A DNA stretch of 64,000 nt, taken from Mesorhizobium sp. B2-4-15. GTDB taxonomy: Bacteria > Pseudomonadota > Alphaproteobacteria > Rhizobiales > Rhizobiaceae. Positions 10,098 through 22,789 of this stretch are shown here, piece after piece. The notes under the pieces are model-generated. The model made no database searches. It saw nothing but the letters and a program-made list of their open reading frames with translations, and was not told where the DNA came from. The position numbers and the translations under genes are program-made. Numbering within the stretch: the first letter of the stretch is position 1; each line of letters starts with the position of its first letter. The stretch covers positions 124,001-188,000 of the forward strand of contig NZ_VFUZ01000004.1 in assembly GCF_006658505.1 (NCBI RefSeq). Reading direction: 5' to 3'.

Positions 10098-11885
10098 TCA
10101 GTCCTTCTTCACCGCCGCGACACGCAGAGCCAGTTCGCGAAGCTGCTGCGGCGTGGCCTCCGAGGGCGCGTTCATCAACAGGTCATAGGCCTGCTGGTTC
10201 ATCGGGAACATGGTGATCTCGCGCAGGTTCTTGGCGCCAACCAGCAGCATGACGACGCGGTCGACGCCGGCGGCCATGCCGCCATGCGGAGGCGCGCCGT
10301 ACTGGAAGGCGCGGTAAAGGCCGCCGAAGCGCTCTTCCACCGTGGCACGGTCGAGCCCGACGGTCTCGAACGCCTTGACCATGGTTTCGGGCAGATGGTT
10401 GCGGATGCCACCGCTAGCAATCTCAAAGCCATTGCAAACCATGTCGTACTGGAAAGCCTTGATGCCGAGCAGATCCTCGCCGTTCAGCGCATCGATGCCA
10501 CCCTGCGGCATCGAAAACGGATTGTGGGCGAAGTCGATCTTCTTCTCGTCCTCGTTCCATTCGAAGAACGGGAAATCGACGATCCAGCACAATTCGAAGC
10601 GCTCGCGATCGACGAGGTTCAACTCCTCGCCGGCGCGGGTGCGTGCCGCTCCGGCAAAGGAAACGAACTTCTTCGGATCGCCGGCGACGAAGAAGGCGGC
10701 ATCGCCATCGGCAAGGCCGAGTTGCTGCCGGATCGCCTCGGTGCGCTCCTCGCCGATGTTCTTGGCGAGCGGGCCGGCGCCTTCGAGCTTTTCGCCCTCC
10801 TTGCGCCAGAAGATGTAACCCAGCCCCGGCTGGCCCTCGCCTTGCGCCCAGGAGTTCATGCGGTCGCAGAAGGCGCGGCTGCCGCCGGTCTTTGCCGGAA
10901 TGCCCCACACCTCGGCCTTGGGGTCGTTGGCGAGAATGTTGGCGAACACCTTGAAACCGGAATTGCGGAAGTGCTCGGAGACGGCCTGCATCTCGATCGG
11001 GTTGCGCAGGTCCGGCTTGTCGGAACCGTATTTGCGCATGGCGACATCATAGGGAATGCGCTGGAATTTCTGCGTCACCGGCTTGCCGTTGGCGAAGGCC
11101 TCGAAGACGCTCCGCATCACCGGCTCCATGGTCGACAGCACGTCATCCTGCTCGACGAAGCTCATTTCGAGATCGAGCTGGTAGAATTCACCGGGCAGGC
11201 GATCGGCGCGCGGGTCCTCGTCGCGGAAGCAGGGCGCGATCTGGAAATAGCGGTCGAAGCCCGACACCATGATCAACTGCTTGTACTGCTGCGGCGCCTG
11301 CGGCAGCGCATAGAACGTGCCGGGATGGATGCGCGACGGCACCAGGAAGTCGCGCGCGCCTTCCGGCGACGAGGCGGTGAGAATCGGCGTCGAGAACTCG
11401 GTGAAGCCGACATCGGTCATGCGCTTGCGCATCTCGGCGATGATCTTGGTCCTCGCCACGATGTTCCTGTGCAGCGTCTCCCGCCGCAGATCGAGGAAAC
11501 GGTACTTAAGCCTGATGTCCTCGGGATAATCCGGCTCGCCGAACACCGGCAGCGGCAGTTCCTTGGCGGCAGAAAGCACTTCGATCTCGCGGGCGAAAAT
11601 CTCGATCTCGCCGGTCGGCAGGTTGGCGTTGACGGTCTCGGGCAAGCGTGCCTTGACCTCGCCATCGACGCGGATGACCCATTCGCCGCGCAAGGTCTCG
11701 GCGACCTTGAAGGCAGGCGAATCGGGATCGGCGACGATCTGGGTCAGGCCGTAGTGGTCGCGCAAATCGATGAACAGCAGGCCGCCATGGTCGCGCACGC
11801 GATGCACCCAGCCCGACAGGCGAACGGAATTGCCCACATCGCTCTTTCTCAATTGGGCACAGGTATGGCTGCGGTAACGGTGCAT
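10098..11885 (-). CDS. aspS: Aspartyl-tRNA synthetase
   Basis: A class II aminoacyl-tRNA synthetase that charges tRNA with aspartate. The 595-residue protein has an N-terminal OB-fold anticodon domain ([23 protein letters not shown]), motif 1 before residue 200, motif 2 with [15 protein letters not shown], the bacterial GAD insert (residues ~290-420), and motif 3 [19 protein letters not shown]. Length fits bacterial AspRS. The start MHRYRSHTC at 11885 matches the usual N-terminus; an ATG two codons upstream (11891) is also possible, and the longer open frame to 12053 is not supported. Confidence 0.95.
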   Translation of the reverse strand: MHRYRSHTCAQLRKSDVGNSVRLSGWVHRVRDHGGLLFIDLRDHYGLTQIVADPDSPAFKVAETLRGEWVIRVDGEVKARLPETVNANLPTGEIEIFAREIEVLSAAKELPLPVFGEPDYPEDIRLKYRFLDLRRETLHRNIVARTKIIAEMRKRMTDVGFTEFSTPILTASSPEGARDFLVPSRIHPGTFYALPQAPQQYKQLIMVSGFDRYFQIAPCFRDEDPRADRLPGEFYQLDLEMSFVEQDDVLSTMEPVMRSVFEAFANGKPVTQKFQRIPYDVAMRKYGSDKPDLRNPIEMQAVSEHFRNSGFKVFANILANDPKAEVWGIPAKTGGSRAFCDRMNSWAQGEGQPGLGYIFWRKEGEKLEGAGPLAKNIGEERTEAIRQQLGLADGDAAFFVAGDPKKFVSFAGAARTRAGEELNLVDRERFELCWIVDFPFFEWNEDEKKIDFAHNPFSMPQGGIDALNGEDLLGIKAFQYDMVCNGFEIASGGIRNHLPETMVKAFETVGLDRATVEERFGGLYRAFQYGAPPHGGMAAGVDRVVMLLVGAKNLREITMFPMNQQAYDLLMNAPSEATPQQLRELALRVAAVKKD

Positions 11886-12085
11886 GGTCATTGGTAAAGT
11901 CCGGGGTGCTGAGTTGTGGGCCAAGGCATCGCAGCCCGGCCCAAAAATTTGCGCGAAAAGCGCATGCGAGGCCGGATTTGTCAAGGCAAGCGGATACCGC
12001 TGGCCCAACGTCGCCCGGAATTGCCGCTGGCATTGGCGTAGGCGATGGTCCATTAAGAGATCACCGCTACGTGATCGCCTTCTTC

Positions 12086-13320
12086 ATGTCCTCCATCCGC
12101 CCGCTGATCCCACTCCTTGTCGCCGCAGGCATCCTGCTCGGCGGCCATGGCCTGCAAAGCACGCTGATCGCGCTGCGCGGTGCGCAGGAGGGGTTTTCGG
12201 CCGCGGACATCGGGCTGATGGGTACATTCTATTTCGCCGGCTTTTTGCTCGGTTGCCTTGCCATCACGCGCATCATGAAAGCGGTAGGGCGTTCTCGGCG
12301 CTGGCGGCGATCGCCTCGGCTGGCACCTTGCTCATGGTGCTGGTGCTGGATCCGGTGATGTGGTGCGCGGTGCGCTTCGCCGGCGGCTTCTGCTTCGCCG
12401 GGTTGTTCACGATCGTCGAAAGCTGGCTCAATTCCGGCGTCACCAACAGGGACCGCGCCCGTGTGCTGGCGATCTACCGGATGGTCGATACCGGATCGGT
12501 GACATCAGCCCAGTTCCTGATTCCCCTCTTCGGTGCCGGCGGCTTCACCATCTTCGCCATTATGTCGATCATGATCACGCTGTCGCTGGTGCCGGTCTCG
12601 CTCGGCGACCGCTCCAACCCGACGCCGCCGGAGGAGGTCAAGCTTGATCTGGCGCGCGTCTGGCGCATTTCGCCATTGGGTTGCTTCGGCTGCATTGCAG
12701 TCGGCGTCACCAACAGCGCCTTTCGCACCTTGTCGCCGGTTTATGCCGAGCAGATCGGCATGTCGGTCGCCGATGTCGTCACCTTCGTCAGTGTCGGTAT
12801 CTTTGGCGGCGCCGTCATCCAGTATCCGCTCGGCTACCTCTCCGACCGCTGGGACAGGCGCCGGGTCCTGTTGATGACGACCTGCTGCGCGATGTTTTCA
12901 GCGCTGGCGCTGGTGTTCATCGCCGGCAGCAATCCGCTGCTCAACTTCATCATCATCTTCATCTTCGGCTGTTTCGCCATGCCGCTCTATTCGCTGTCGG
13001 CGGCGCATTCCAATGACCGTGCCGGCAAGGGCGAGTTCGTACTGATCAACGCGGCGCTGATGCTGTTCTATTCCTTCGGCGCCATCGGCGGCCCTTTCGC
13101 CGCCTCCACGGCCATGCAGTATTTCGGGCCAAGCGCGCTTTTCGTGTTCAGCGCCATCGTCTATGCAATCTTCATGGCCGTCATCCTCTACCGCATGCAG
13201 GCCCGGTCCGGCGTCCCGGCGGGCAAACGCAGCCGCTTCACCGCGCTGTTGCGCACATCGACCGTTTTCGCCCGGCTGGCCAGAAGAAACGGCGATCCAG
13301 ACAACGCAGAGGGGCCGTAA
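12086..13320 (+). pseudogene. MFS transporter, frameshifted near its second helix
   Basis: A major-facilitator protein of about 410 residues split between two frames. The first (ATG 12086, MSSIRPLIPLLVAAGIL) runs through FYFAGFLLGCLAITRIMKAVG. The second frame resumes with AFSALAAIASAGTLLMVLV and continues through about ten more helices to 13320. The break lies at about 12286-12292, where a few residues also appear to be missing (a 'GHIR'-like bridge would be expected), so this is a short deletion rather than a lone base. The family resembles YcaD-type sugar/drug MFS proteins. It is divergent from aspS. Confidence 0.82.
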
Positions 13321-13394
13321 CGCGTGCACCACGGCTTGACGAAAGCCTTCCCGGCTGAAATCTAGGAGACCCTACTCCTGCCAAAAGCGATTTG

Positions 13395-14546
13395 ATGCAC
13401 GTCATCACCACCCAGAAAGAACTCGAGACCGTTCTCGCCGCTTTCGAAAAGTCGAAATTCGTCACCGTCGACACCGAATTCATTCGCGAAACGACCTTCT
13501 GGCCAATCCTGTGCCTGATCCAGATGGCGGCCCCCGGCGTGACGGCGCTGATCGATCCGCTTTCGCCCGACATAAACCTCACCCCGTTCTTCAGGCTGAT
13601 GGCCAACGAGGCGGTGGTCAAAGTCTTCCATGCCGCCCGGCAAGACATCGAGATCATCGTCCATCTCGGCGATCTGGTTCCGCATCCGGTGTTCGATACG
13701 CAGGTCGCGGCAATGGTCTGCGGCTTCGGCGACAGCGTTTCCTACGACCAGCTCGTGCAGCGCATTACCGGGGCGCGACTCGACAAGTCGTCGCGTTTCA
13801 CCGACTGGCGCCACCGGCCGCTTTCCGACAAGCAGCTGGATTACGCGCTCGCCGACGTCACCCATCTGATCGAGGTCTATCAACACCTGAGCGCCGAGCT
13901 GGCGCGGGAAAACCGCGCTCACTGGCTGAATGAGGAAATGGATGTCCTGACCTCGCGCGAGACCTACGATCCGCACCCCGAAGATGCCTGGAAGCGGCTG
14001 AAGATGCGGCTGCGCAAACCGCAGGAACTGGCGATCGTGCAGGCCGTCGCCGCATGGCGCGAGCGCGAGGCCAGGGAACGCGACGTGCCGCGCGGCCGCG
14101 TGCTCAAGGACGATGCGATCTACGAGGTGGCGCAGCAGGCGCCGCGCGATGCGGTCGCCCTTGCCAAGCTGCGCACGACGCCCAAGGGCTGGGAGCGTTC
14201 GTCGACGGCGACAGCCCTGCTTGGAGCCGTCAATACGGCGCTGGCCTTGCCCAAGGAGCAGATGCCGAAACTGCCGAAGAATTTTCAGCCGCCGGAGGGC
14301 TCAAGCGCTGCGGCGGAACTGTTGAAAGTGCTGCTCAGGATCGTCGCCGAAAAACAGGGCGTGGCCTCGAAAGTGCTGGCCTCCAGCGACGATATCGACC
14401 GCATCGCGGCCGAGGGGGACGCCGCCGACGTGCCGGCCCTGCAGGGGTGGCGACGGGCTGTATTCGGGGAACAGGCGCTGCAGCTTGTGCGCGGCGAGAT
14501 CGGCATCAAGTTCGACAAGCGCAAGATCGCGGTGTTCGATCTGTAG
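13395..14546 (+). CDS. rnd: Ribonuclease D
   Basis: A 3'-5' exoribonuclease that trims tRNA precursors and other structured RNAs. The 383-residue product has the DEDD nuclease motifs in order: TVDTEFIRE (Exo I, residue ~25), HAARQDIEIIVHLG (Exo II, ~80), and DWRHRPLSDKQLDYALADV (Exo III with the YxxxD). An HRDC domain follows (residues ~205-285, KRLKMRLRKPQELAIVQAVAAWRE) and a second, weaker one at the C-terminus. Length fits. A TTG directly before the ATG at 13395 could serve as an alternative start. Confidence 0.94.
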   Translation: MHVITTQKELETVLAAFEKSKFVTVDTEFIRETTFWPILCLIQMAAPGVTALIDPLSPDINLTPFFRLMANEAVVKVFHAARQDIEIIVHLGDLVPHPVFDTQVAAMVCGFGDSVSYDQLVQRITGARLDKSSRFTDWRHRPLSDKQLDYALADVTHLIEVYQHLSAELARENRAHWLNEEMDVLTSRETYDPHPEDAWKRLKMRLRKPQELAIVQAVAAWREREARERDVPRGRVLKDDAIYEVAQQAPRDAVALAKLRTTPKGWERSSTATALLGAVNTALALPKEQMPKLPKNFQPPEGSSAAAELLKVLLRIVAEKQGVASKVLASSDDIDRIAAEGDAADVPALQGWRRAVFGEQALQLVRGEIGIKFDKRKIAVFDL

Positions 14547-14563
14547 GCGCCTGCCGGCGCGGC

Positions 14564-14983
14564 TCAAACCACTTGCAGCAGGTGCAGGGCGAACCAGATC
14601 CACCCCAGCAAAAGAACCACCGCCCCGAGGACGAAAGACCGGTTGCGCAGGCGCAGACTGTTGCTGGTCAGGTGGATCCAGGCGTGGACATAGCGTGTCA
14701 GGACAAAAATCCACATCAGCGCCAGCGTAAGATAGTTGACGCCATTGGTCAGGTGCAGCGCCAGGCACAGCACATAGAACAGCACCGGCAATTCGAATTG
14801 GTTGATGAGATTGCTGGCAACGGTGACGCTGGAGACAGGTTCGGTCGAGCGCGCCTTGTATTGGCCGGCCTTGGCTTCGCCCGACCTGACGGCAAAATAT
14901 CTGCGCCGGCCGAGGACTGCGTAAACGATATAAATCAGCAGCACGTGCGCAAGCATCGGCCAGAAGATCGCCGTCTGGTTCAT
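14564..14983 (-). CDS. MAPEG family membrane protein
   Basis: A 139-residue protein with four predicted membrane helices and the MAPEG pattern: an N-terminal helix (FWPMLAHVLLIYIVYAVLG), a loop, then SNLINQFELPVLFYVLCLAL and RYVHAWIHLTSNSLRLRNR. MAPEG proteins include membrane glutathione transferases and eicosanoid enzymes; the bacterial role is rarely known. The ATG at 14983 has an AGGGG upstream, and a longer open frame to 15064 is unlikely. It converges with rnd. Confidence 0.82.
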   Translation of the reverse strand: MNQTAIFWPMLAHVLLIYIVYAVLGRRRYFAVRSGEAKAGQYKARSTEPVSSVTVASNLINQFELPVLFYVLCLALHLTNGVNYLTLALMWIFVLTRYVHAWIHLTSNSLRLRNRSFVLGAVVLLLGWIWFALHLLQVV

Positions 14984-15023
14984 GAAGTGGCCCCTGCCCT
15001 GTTCGGCATCGATTCTGGCGTCA

Positions 15024-17456
<2,433 letters not shown>

Positions 17457-18878
17457 GTGAATCGCACCATTCCGCTCATCCTGGCGGTCGCACTTTTCAT
17501 GGAAAACATGGATTCGACCGTGATCGCGACGTCGCTGCCGGCGATCGCCATCGATATCCATACCAGCCCTATCGCGCTCAAGCTGGCGCTGACCGCCTAT
17601 CTGGTGTCGCTGGCGATCTTCATTCCGATCAGCGGCTGGATGGCCGACCGCTTCGGCGCCAAGAATATCTTCCGCGCCGCAATCGCGGTCTTCATCGCCG
17701 GTTCGGTCGCCTGCGCGTTCTCAGGTTCGCTGCCGGCCTTCGTTGTGTCGCGCTTCCTGCAAGGCATTGGCGGCGCCATGATGACGCCAGTCGGGCGCCT
17801 GGTGCTGGTGCGGGCCACGCCCAAGAGCGAGCTGGTCGCGGCCATGTCGTGGCTGACCATTCCCGCGCTGGTCGGCCCGCTGGTGGGCCCGCCGATCGGC
17901 GGCTTCATCACCACCTACTTCACGTGGCACTGGATCTTCCTGATCAACGTGCCGATCGGCCTGATCGGCATCTGGCTGGCCACGCGCTTCCTGCCCAAGA
18001 CCGAATCCATGGAGACGCCGCCGCTCGACTTCATCGGCTTCGTGCTGAGCGGGCTGGCGGCTTCCGGGATCGTGTTCGGCCTGTCGGTGGTCAGCCTGCC
18101 CTATTTGCCGCCGGCGACCGGCTTCATCACCGTGGCGGTCGGGCTGGTGTCGGGCGCGCTTTACCTGATGCATGCGCGCCGCGCCAAAAATCCGCTGCTG
18201 GCGCTCGAACTGTTCCGCAACCAGGTGTTCCGTTCCTCCGTATTCGGCGGCTCGCTGTTCCGCATCGGCATCGGGGCGGTGCCGTTTCTTTTGCCGCTGA
18301 TGTTCCAGATCGGCTTCGGGCTGACGCCGTTCCAGTCCGGCATGATCACTTTCGTCTCGGCGATCGGGGCCATCGGCATGAAATTCGTCACCGCTCTGAT
18401 CTTCCGCGTCGTCGGCTTCCGCCGCGTTTTGATCGTGGGCTCGCTGGTCGCCGCCGGATCGATCGCCATCAACGGCCTGTTCACGCCCGACACGCCCTAC
18501 CTGCTGATGCTGTCCGTGCTTCTGGTCGGCGGCTTCATCCGCTCGATGTTCTTCACCGGCGTCAACGCGCTGTCCTACGCCGAGGTTTCGGCCGAGGACA
18601 CCAGCAAGGCGACGCCGATCACCGCCGTATTCCAGCAACTGTCGATCGCGCTTGGCGTGGCGATGGCCGGCGGCATATTGGAAGTGTCGACGAGCGTCCA
18701 TGGCGGACCGCTGACGCTGACGGATTTCCATACCGCCTTCTTCATCGTCGCCGCGATTTCGGCCGCCGCATCACTATCGTTCATGCGGCTGGCGCCTGAC
18801 GCCGGCAACGCCGTGTCGGGCCATGGGCGGCTAACGACACCCAAAACGCTGGAACCGGCAAGGTCGCCGGGGGAGTGA
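17457..18878 (+). CDS. DHA2 family MFS multidrug exporter
   Basis: A 473-residue MFS protein of the EmrB/QacA (14-helix) type. It shows motif D1 near the first helix (FMENMDSTVIATSLPAIA, residues 15-32), motif A (GWMADRFGAKNIF, ~60), and motif C in helix 5 (WLTIPALVGPLVGPPIGGF, ~130-148), the antiporter signature. The start is GTG at 17457 (the frame reads VNRTIPLILA); no ATG lies before the first helix. No membrane-fusion partner is adjacent, so it may act alone at the inner membrane. Substrates unknown. Confidence 0.88.
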   Translation: MNRTIPLILAVALFMENMDSTVIATSLPAIAIDIHTSPIALKLALTAYLVSLAIFIPISGWMADRFGAKNIFRAAIAVFIAGSVACAFSGSLPAFVVSRFLQGIGGAMMTPVGRLVLVRATPKSELVAAMSWLTIPALVGPLVGPPIGGFITTYFTWHWIFLINVPIGLIGIWLATRFLPKTESMETPPLDFIGFVLSGLAASGIVFGLSVVSLPYLPPATGFITVAVGLVSGALYLMHARRAKNPLLALELFRNQVFRSSVFGGSLFRIGIGAVPFLLPLMFQIGFGLTPFQSGMITFVSAIGAIGMKFVTALIFRVVGFRRVLIVGSLVAAGSIAINGLFTPDTPYLLMLSVLLVGGFIRSMFFTGVNALSYAEVSAEDTSKATPITAVFQQLSIALGVAMAGGILEVSTSVHGGPLTLTDFHTAFFIVAAISAAASLSFMRLAPDAGNAVSGHGRLTTPKTLEPARSPGE

Positions 18879-18880
18879 GG

Positions 18881-19036
18881 CAGCCCTTTCCTTCTCCCCT
18901 TGCTTGCGGGAGAAGGTGGATCGGCGCGCAGCGCCGAGATGGTTGAGGGTGTTCCAGCGGAGTGAGACGTTGATGTTCCTTGGAACACCCCTCATCCGTC
19001 GCCTTCGGCGCCACCTTCTCCCACAAGGGGAGACGG
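18881..19036. repeat. Long rhizobial inverted repeat (RIME-like), overlapping rlmE 3' end
   Basis: The left arm has CTTCTCCCCTTGCTTGCGGG and GAGAAGGTGG with GGTTGAGGGTGTTCC. The right arm answers with GGAACACCCCTCATCCGTCGC, a GCCTTCGGCGCC hairpin and CACCTTCTCCCACAAGGGGA. The GGGTGTTCC/GGAACACCC arms lie at about 18947-18990. The right arm runs into the coding end of rlmE. Confidence 0.72.
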
Positions 19037-19738
19037 AAGGGAGCGCCCCTTAAAATCCTTCGCCAGCAAATAGAGTTCGACCGACTCATCGCGCGAAGCC
19101 GGCGGTTTGACGTGGTGGACGGAGCGGAAATTCTTCTTGAGCATTGACAGCAGCTCGTTTTCTGCGCCGCCCTGAAAAGTCTTGGCGAGGAAATGTCCGC
19201 CGGGCTTCAGCACGGACAGCGCGAAATCGGCCGCCACCTCGCACAGATGCATGGTGCGGATGTGGTCGGTCCGCTTATGGCCGGTGGTCGGAGCCGCCAT
19301 GTCGGACAGCACGACATCGGGATCGCCACCCAGCGCCTCGGCCAGCTTGCGCGGCGCATCCGCATCGAGGAAATCCATCAAAAGCACCGGCGCTCCAGGC
19401 ACGGCATCCATTTCCAGATAATCGATGCCGACGACATGTGGATTTTCCGCCGTCGATTTCGTGCGCGCGGCCGCCACCTGGCACCAGCCGCCGGGGGCAG
19501 CACCCAGGTCGATCACCTTCATGCCAGGCTTCAGGAGATGATGCTTGTCGTCGATCTCGATCAGCTTGTAGGCCGCGCGCGAGCGATAGCCGTCAGCCTT
19601 CGACCTCTGCACATAGGGGTCGTTGATGTGGCGCTGCAGCCAGCGGCGCGAGGACTCCTTCAGGCCGCTCTTCTTCTTGATACGCGTCTTCAGCACGCGA
19701 ATGCCGGCCGTCCCTGGCTTTTCCGGTTTCTTGGTCAT
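18992..19738 (-). CDS. rlmE: 23S rRNA (uridine-2552-2'-O)-methyltransferase RlmE
   Basis: RlmE (RrmJ/FtsJ) methylates U2552 in the A loop of 23S rRNA late in 50S assembly. The 248-residue protein has a basic N-terminal extension ([22 protein letters not shown]), the substrate lysine in [11 protein letters not shown], the SAM motif [16 protein letters not shown], the catalytic Asp in [12 protein letters not shown], lysine in FLAKTFQGG and Glu in SVELYLLA. The last ~16 residues ([16 protein letters not shown]) are encoded by the intergenic repeat and are not part of the family. ATG at 19738; 25 bases separate it from the upstream ppx gene, so they probably form an operon. Confidence 0.93.
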   Translation of the reverse strand: MTKKPEKPGTAGIRVLKTRIKKKSGLKESSRRWLQRHINDPYVQRSKADGYRSRAAYKLIEIDDKHHLLKPGMKVIDLGAAPGGWCQVAAARTKSTAENPHVVGIDYLEMDAVPGAPVLLMDFLDADAPRKLAEALGGDPDVVLSDMAAPTTGHKRTDHIRTMHLCEVAADFALSVLKPGGHFLAKTFQGGAENELLSMLKKNFRSVHHVKPPASRDESVELYLLAKDFKGRSLPSPLVGEGGAEGDG

Positions 19739-19763
19739 CGCTTGATTTCTTGTCCGAGCGTGA

Positions 19764-21182
19764 TCATGCTCTGCCACGCCCATCATTGCGCCAGACGCCG
19801 TCATCGGCCATCAGTTCGCTCAATATGCCCTCGCGCAGGCCACGATCGGCGACACGCAGCCGCTCCGACGGCCAAACCGCGCGGATCGCCTCCAGTATGG
19901 CGCAGCCGGCCAGCACCAGATCGGCGCGATCGGCGCCAATGCAGGGATTGGCCACACGCTGCTGGAAATCCCAGCCGACCAGTCTCTCCACCATGCGGTC
20001 GACGCTGTCGCGGTCCATCCACAGCCCGTCGACCCGGCGCCGATCGTAACGCTCAAGATCGAGGTGGACGCCGGCGAGCGTCGTCACCGTGCCGGACGTG
20101 CCCAGCAGATGGAAGTTCGGGCTGGTCTTGAGGTGGCTCAGCCGGTCGCGACCATCGAAGGCCGCCAACCGGCCGGCAACGTCATCGACCATGGCCGTGA
20201 AGATTTCGCGTGTCACCGTGCGGCCGCCGAAACGTTCGGCCAGCGAGACGACGCCGACCGGCAGCGACGTCCAAGAGACGATATGGTTGGCGAGGCGCGG
20301 CGACCGGCGACCGGTGAGATCGATCAGCGCGATTTCCGAAGAGCCGCCGCCGATATCGAACAGGACGACGCCCTGCGTGTCGCGCTCGACCAGCGAGCCG
20401 CAGCCGGACACCGCCAGCCGCGCCTCGGTCTGGCGGTCGATGATCTCGAGCTTCACGCCGGCCTCGCGCTCGACGCGTTCCAGGAACTCGACGCCGTTTG
20501 CCGCCGAGCGGCAGGCTTCCGTGGCGATCAGCCTTGCCTTCCTGATCTTGCGGCTGCGCAATTTGTCGCCGCATATCTTCAGCGCCTCGACGGCGCGGTC
20601 CATCGCCGGCTGGCTGAGCCGGCCATTGGCGGTGAGCCCTTCGCCCAGCCTGACGATGCGCGAGAAGGCATCGATGACGCGGAACTGGCCATGCCGTGTG
20701 GGAACGGCGACCAGCAGCCGGCAATTGTTGGTGCCGAGGTCGAGGGCCGCGAAGACGGGAAGCTCGTGCACCGGCGGCCGGCGGGTGCTCTGCTCCGGAC
20801 GCGGCGTTGGAGCGACGAGTGAGATGACCGGAGCCGCCTGCTTCGGTTCCATGGCCGAGACAGCGGCCTTGCCTGGCATCGGCGATCGATTGTCCTGGGC
20901 GCGCGCTTCGTCGCGCGCAAAAACCTTGCGCCCGCGCCTTCGCTTGCGCCGCTTCTTGGGCTTGCCCTTCTGGTTGCGTGTCGCGTCGCCCGCCGGCCCG
21001 TCGGCGGAGCGAAGCTCCGTCGGGCGGCGTTGCTGCCAACCGGCTGTCCCCGAGCCAGATGGCCCTGGAGAAGCGCTGGACGCGCCCACCTCCGGCGCGC
21101 CTGCGCCGGTGTCGCGGTCTTCCACTGTCGTTCCTTCCGGCGCCGCGCGAACCGATGACGGACGCTGCAGGCGCTTTGGCAT
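19764..21182 (-). CDS. Ppx/GppA family phosphatase with long basic N-terminus
   Basis: An exopolyphosphatase/guanosine-pentaphosphatase family protein of 472 residues. The actin-like ATPase fold starts near residue 143 with [15 protein letters not shown] and has the phosphate-2 motif [14 protein letters not shown] and [11 protein letters not shown]. The first ~140 residues are low-complexity, with a cluster [15 protein letters not shown] near residue 75 that could bind RNA or polyphosphate. Rhizobial ppx genes next to rlmE are usual. Either activity (polyP or pppGpp hydrolysis) is possible. It precedes rlmE by 25 bases. Confidence 0.88.
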   Translation of the reverse strand: MPKRLQRPSSVRAAPEGTTVEDRDTGAGAPEVGASSASPGPSGSGTAGWQQRRPTELRSADGPAGDATRNQKGKPKKRRKRRRGRKVFARDEARAQDNRSPMPGKAAVSAMEPKQAAPVISLVAPTPRPEQSTRRPPVHELPVFAALDLGTNNCRLLVAVPTRHGQFRVIDAFSRIVRLGEGLTANGRLSQPAMDRAVEALKICGDKLRSRKIRKARLIATEACRSAANGVEFLERVEREAGVKLEIIDRQTEARLAVSGCGSLVERDTQGVVLFDIGGGSSEIALIDLTGRRSPRLANHIVSWTSLPVGVVSLAERFGGRTVTREIFTAMVDDVAGRLAAFDGRDRLSHLKTSPNFHLLGTSGTVTTLAGVHLDLERYDRRRVDGLWMDRDSVDRMVERLVGWDFQQRVANPCIGADRADLVLAGCAILEAIRAVWPSERLRVADRGLREGILSELMADDGVWRNDGRGRA

Positions 21183-21537
21183 GTTTCAAGTTGCCGCCAG
21201 ACTAACAGCGGTGCGCCCGATCACCAAGAGCCATGCGCCGAATTTTGCCGGCTGGGCTCCCAAGCCACCTTCGCGCGTAATGTAGCCGCAAGGCTGGATT
21301 GATAGCATGAGACTGTCGGAGACGATCTCCCGGAAGAGCCGACGCCTCACCGCGTGCTGACCCCTTTGCACCGCCCTCGGTGCGGGCGGATATTGCAAGC
21401 GGCCGGCACGGTAAGCGTTCGCGGTTGAATAGCCGGCTTCAATGAGGCATTTCTGAAATGAACGGAAGAAGCAGGGCAACCGGCCTCCCATCTTCAAGAG
21501 AAAAGGAAGCGGACACGCAACGCATGGCGGTCAGGCA
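21183..21537. other. Divergent intergenic region ppx / YbhN-like gene
   Basis: 355 bases with the promoters of two divergent genes. An open frame on the minus strand (21186-21497) has no protein-like composition. No RNA gene or strong palindrome was seen. Confidence 0.35.
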
Positions 21538-22470
21538 ATGAACTGGAGACGCTATTTCTGGCCGGTCGTCGGCGGTGCCGCGGTGATCTTCTCGCTGCTG
21601 CTGCTCTGGCACGAACTGCGCGGCATCTCGATCGACGATGTCTGGGACGGGCTGGCCGCCATTCCAACCCGCGGCTGGGTGCTGGCGGCGCTCAGTTCCG
21701 TCATCGCCTATGCCTCGCTCGCCGGCTACGACCACATCGCGCTCCTGCATATCGGCAAGAGAGTGTCGTGGCTGTTCGTGACGTTGTGCTCCTTCACCAC
21801 CTATGCGCTTTCGCACAATATCGGCGGTTCGGTGTTCTCCGGCGCCGTCATCCGCTACCGCGCCTATGGTACCAGAGGGCTGACCGGACAGGATGTCGGC
21901 GTGCTGGTGGCAATCTGCTGGATCACCTTCGTGCTGTCGACCATCCTGACGGCCGGCCTGGTGCTGGTGTTCGAGCCGCAGATTCTTGATCGGTTTTCCG
22001 GCATTGCCCATCATGGCCTGTCGGAAGCGGCCGGCATCGCGATGCTGCTGATCGTCGCCGCCTATATATTCGGCAGCTGGCTGCATCTGCGCCCGCTGAA
22101 GATCGCCAGCTTCCAGCTGCACTATCCGGCGCTGCCGATCGTCGCCAGGCAGTTGCTTATAGGCCCGATCGAATTGCTCGCCGCCGCCGCGATCATCTTC
22201 TTTGCCCTGCCCGAAGCCCACAATCCCGGCTATTTCGTCGTGCTCGGCGTATTCCTCGTCTCCTTCTCGGTCGCCCAACTCTCGCACGCGCCAGGCGGGC
22301 TTGGCGTGTTCGAGGTGGTGTTCCTCGCAGGCCTGTCAGACATGGACCCGGTGGGTGTGCTGGCCGCACTCCTGGTGTTTCGGCTGTTCTACCTGATCAT
22401 CCCGCTGATTCTGGGCCTCGGCGTGGTGCTGTTCTTCGAACGCTCGCAATTCAGCCGGACAGAGAGCTGA
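21538..22470 (+). CDS. YbhN/UPF0104-type (LPG synthase TM domain) membrane protein
   Basis: A 310-residue inner-membrane protein with about eight helices and the lysylphosphatidylglycerol-synthase membrane-region signature: SLAGYDHIALLHIGK early, SHNIGGSVFSGAVIRYRAY in the middle, and the late HAPGGLGVFEVVFL. It lacks the C-terminal aminoacyl-transferase domain of MprF, so it probably acts as a lipid-flipping or uncharacterised membrane factor rather than making LPG itself. The ATG at 21538 starts MNWRRYFWPVVGG. It lies between the ppx promoter region and tRNA-Gln. Confidence 0.82.
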   Translation: MNWRRYFWPVVGGAAVIFSLLLLWHELRGISIDDVWDGLAAIPTRGWVLAALSSVIAYASLAGYDHIALLHIGKRVSWLFVTLCSFTTYALSHNIGGSVFSGAVIRYRAYGTRGLTGQDVGVLVAICWITFVLSTILTAGLVLVFEPQILDRFSGIAHHGLSEAAGIAMLLIVAAYIFGSWLHLRPLKIASFQLHYPALPIVARQLLIGPIELLAAAAIIFFALPEAHNPGYFVVLGVFLVSFSVAQLSHAPGGLGVFEVVFLAGLSDMDPVGVLAALLVFRLFYLIIPLILGLGVVLFFERSQFSRTES

Positions 22471-22483
22471 GGCGCGGCCAGCG

Positions 22484-22536
22484 GGCTTCTCCCCCGGTTC
22501 ACGGGAGAGGTTCCGGCAGGCGGTGAGGGGCGGCGC
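22484..22536. repeat. Rhizobial intergenic palindrome, copy 5
   Basis: CTTCTCCCCCGGTTCACGGG followed by AGAGGTTCCGGCAGGCGGTGAGGGGCG; same word order as the copy at 9879. It lies just 3' of the YbhN-like gene. Confidence 0.6.
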
Positions 22537-22659
22537 ACACTTGTGCATTTTACCCGGGATTGAACCGCAAAGCAGGCTTGACTATTTTCCGCTGGCGGCT
22601 ACAAGGCAGCGCTCAAGCGGCTCAGCCGCTCGGCCCGCGCGGTTCATGACCACGCCTGC

Positions 22660-22733
22660 TGGGGAATAGGTTAACGGTAGACCCACGGACTCTGACTCCG
22701 TTAGTCCTGGTTCGAATCCAGGTTCCCCAGCCA
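22660..22733 (+). tRNA. tRNA-Gln (anticodon CTG)
   Basis: A complete cloverleaf: acceptor TGGGGAA pairs with TTCCCCA, the anticodon stem ACGGA/TCCGT encloses the loop CTCTGAC with anticodon CTG, and the T arm CCTGG-TTCGAAT-CCAGG is intact. The 3' CCA is encoded (22731-22733). CTG reads the CAG glutamine codon. A truncated integrase lies 57 bases downstream and faces it, so its 3' half is the likely attachment site of an integrative element. Confidence 0.95.
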
Positions 22734-22789
22734 AGCAAAATCAACGACTTAGGCCAATCCAGACACGCCGACGAAGCCGCCATGTCGCG

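Noticed and set aside
10284-11897. A 537-residue plus-strand open frame
   Set aside because: Antisense shadow of aspS with the same biased composition.
17721-18731. A 336-residue minus-strand open frame
   Set aside because: Antisense to the DHA2 exporter, which shows motifs A, C and D.
21186-21497. A 103-residue minus-strand frame upstream of ppx
   Set aside because: No ribosome site, and mixed composition without a hydrophobic or motif pattern; treated as promoter DNA.
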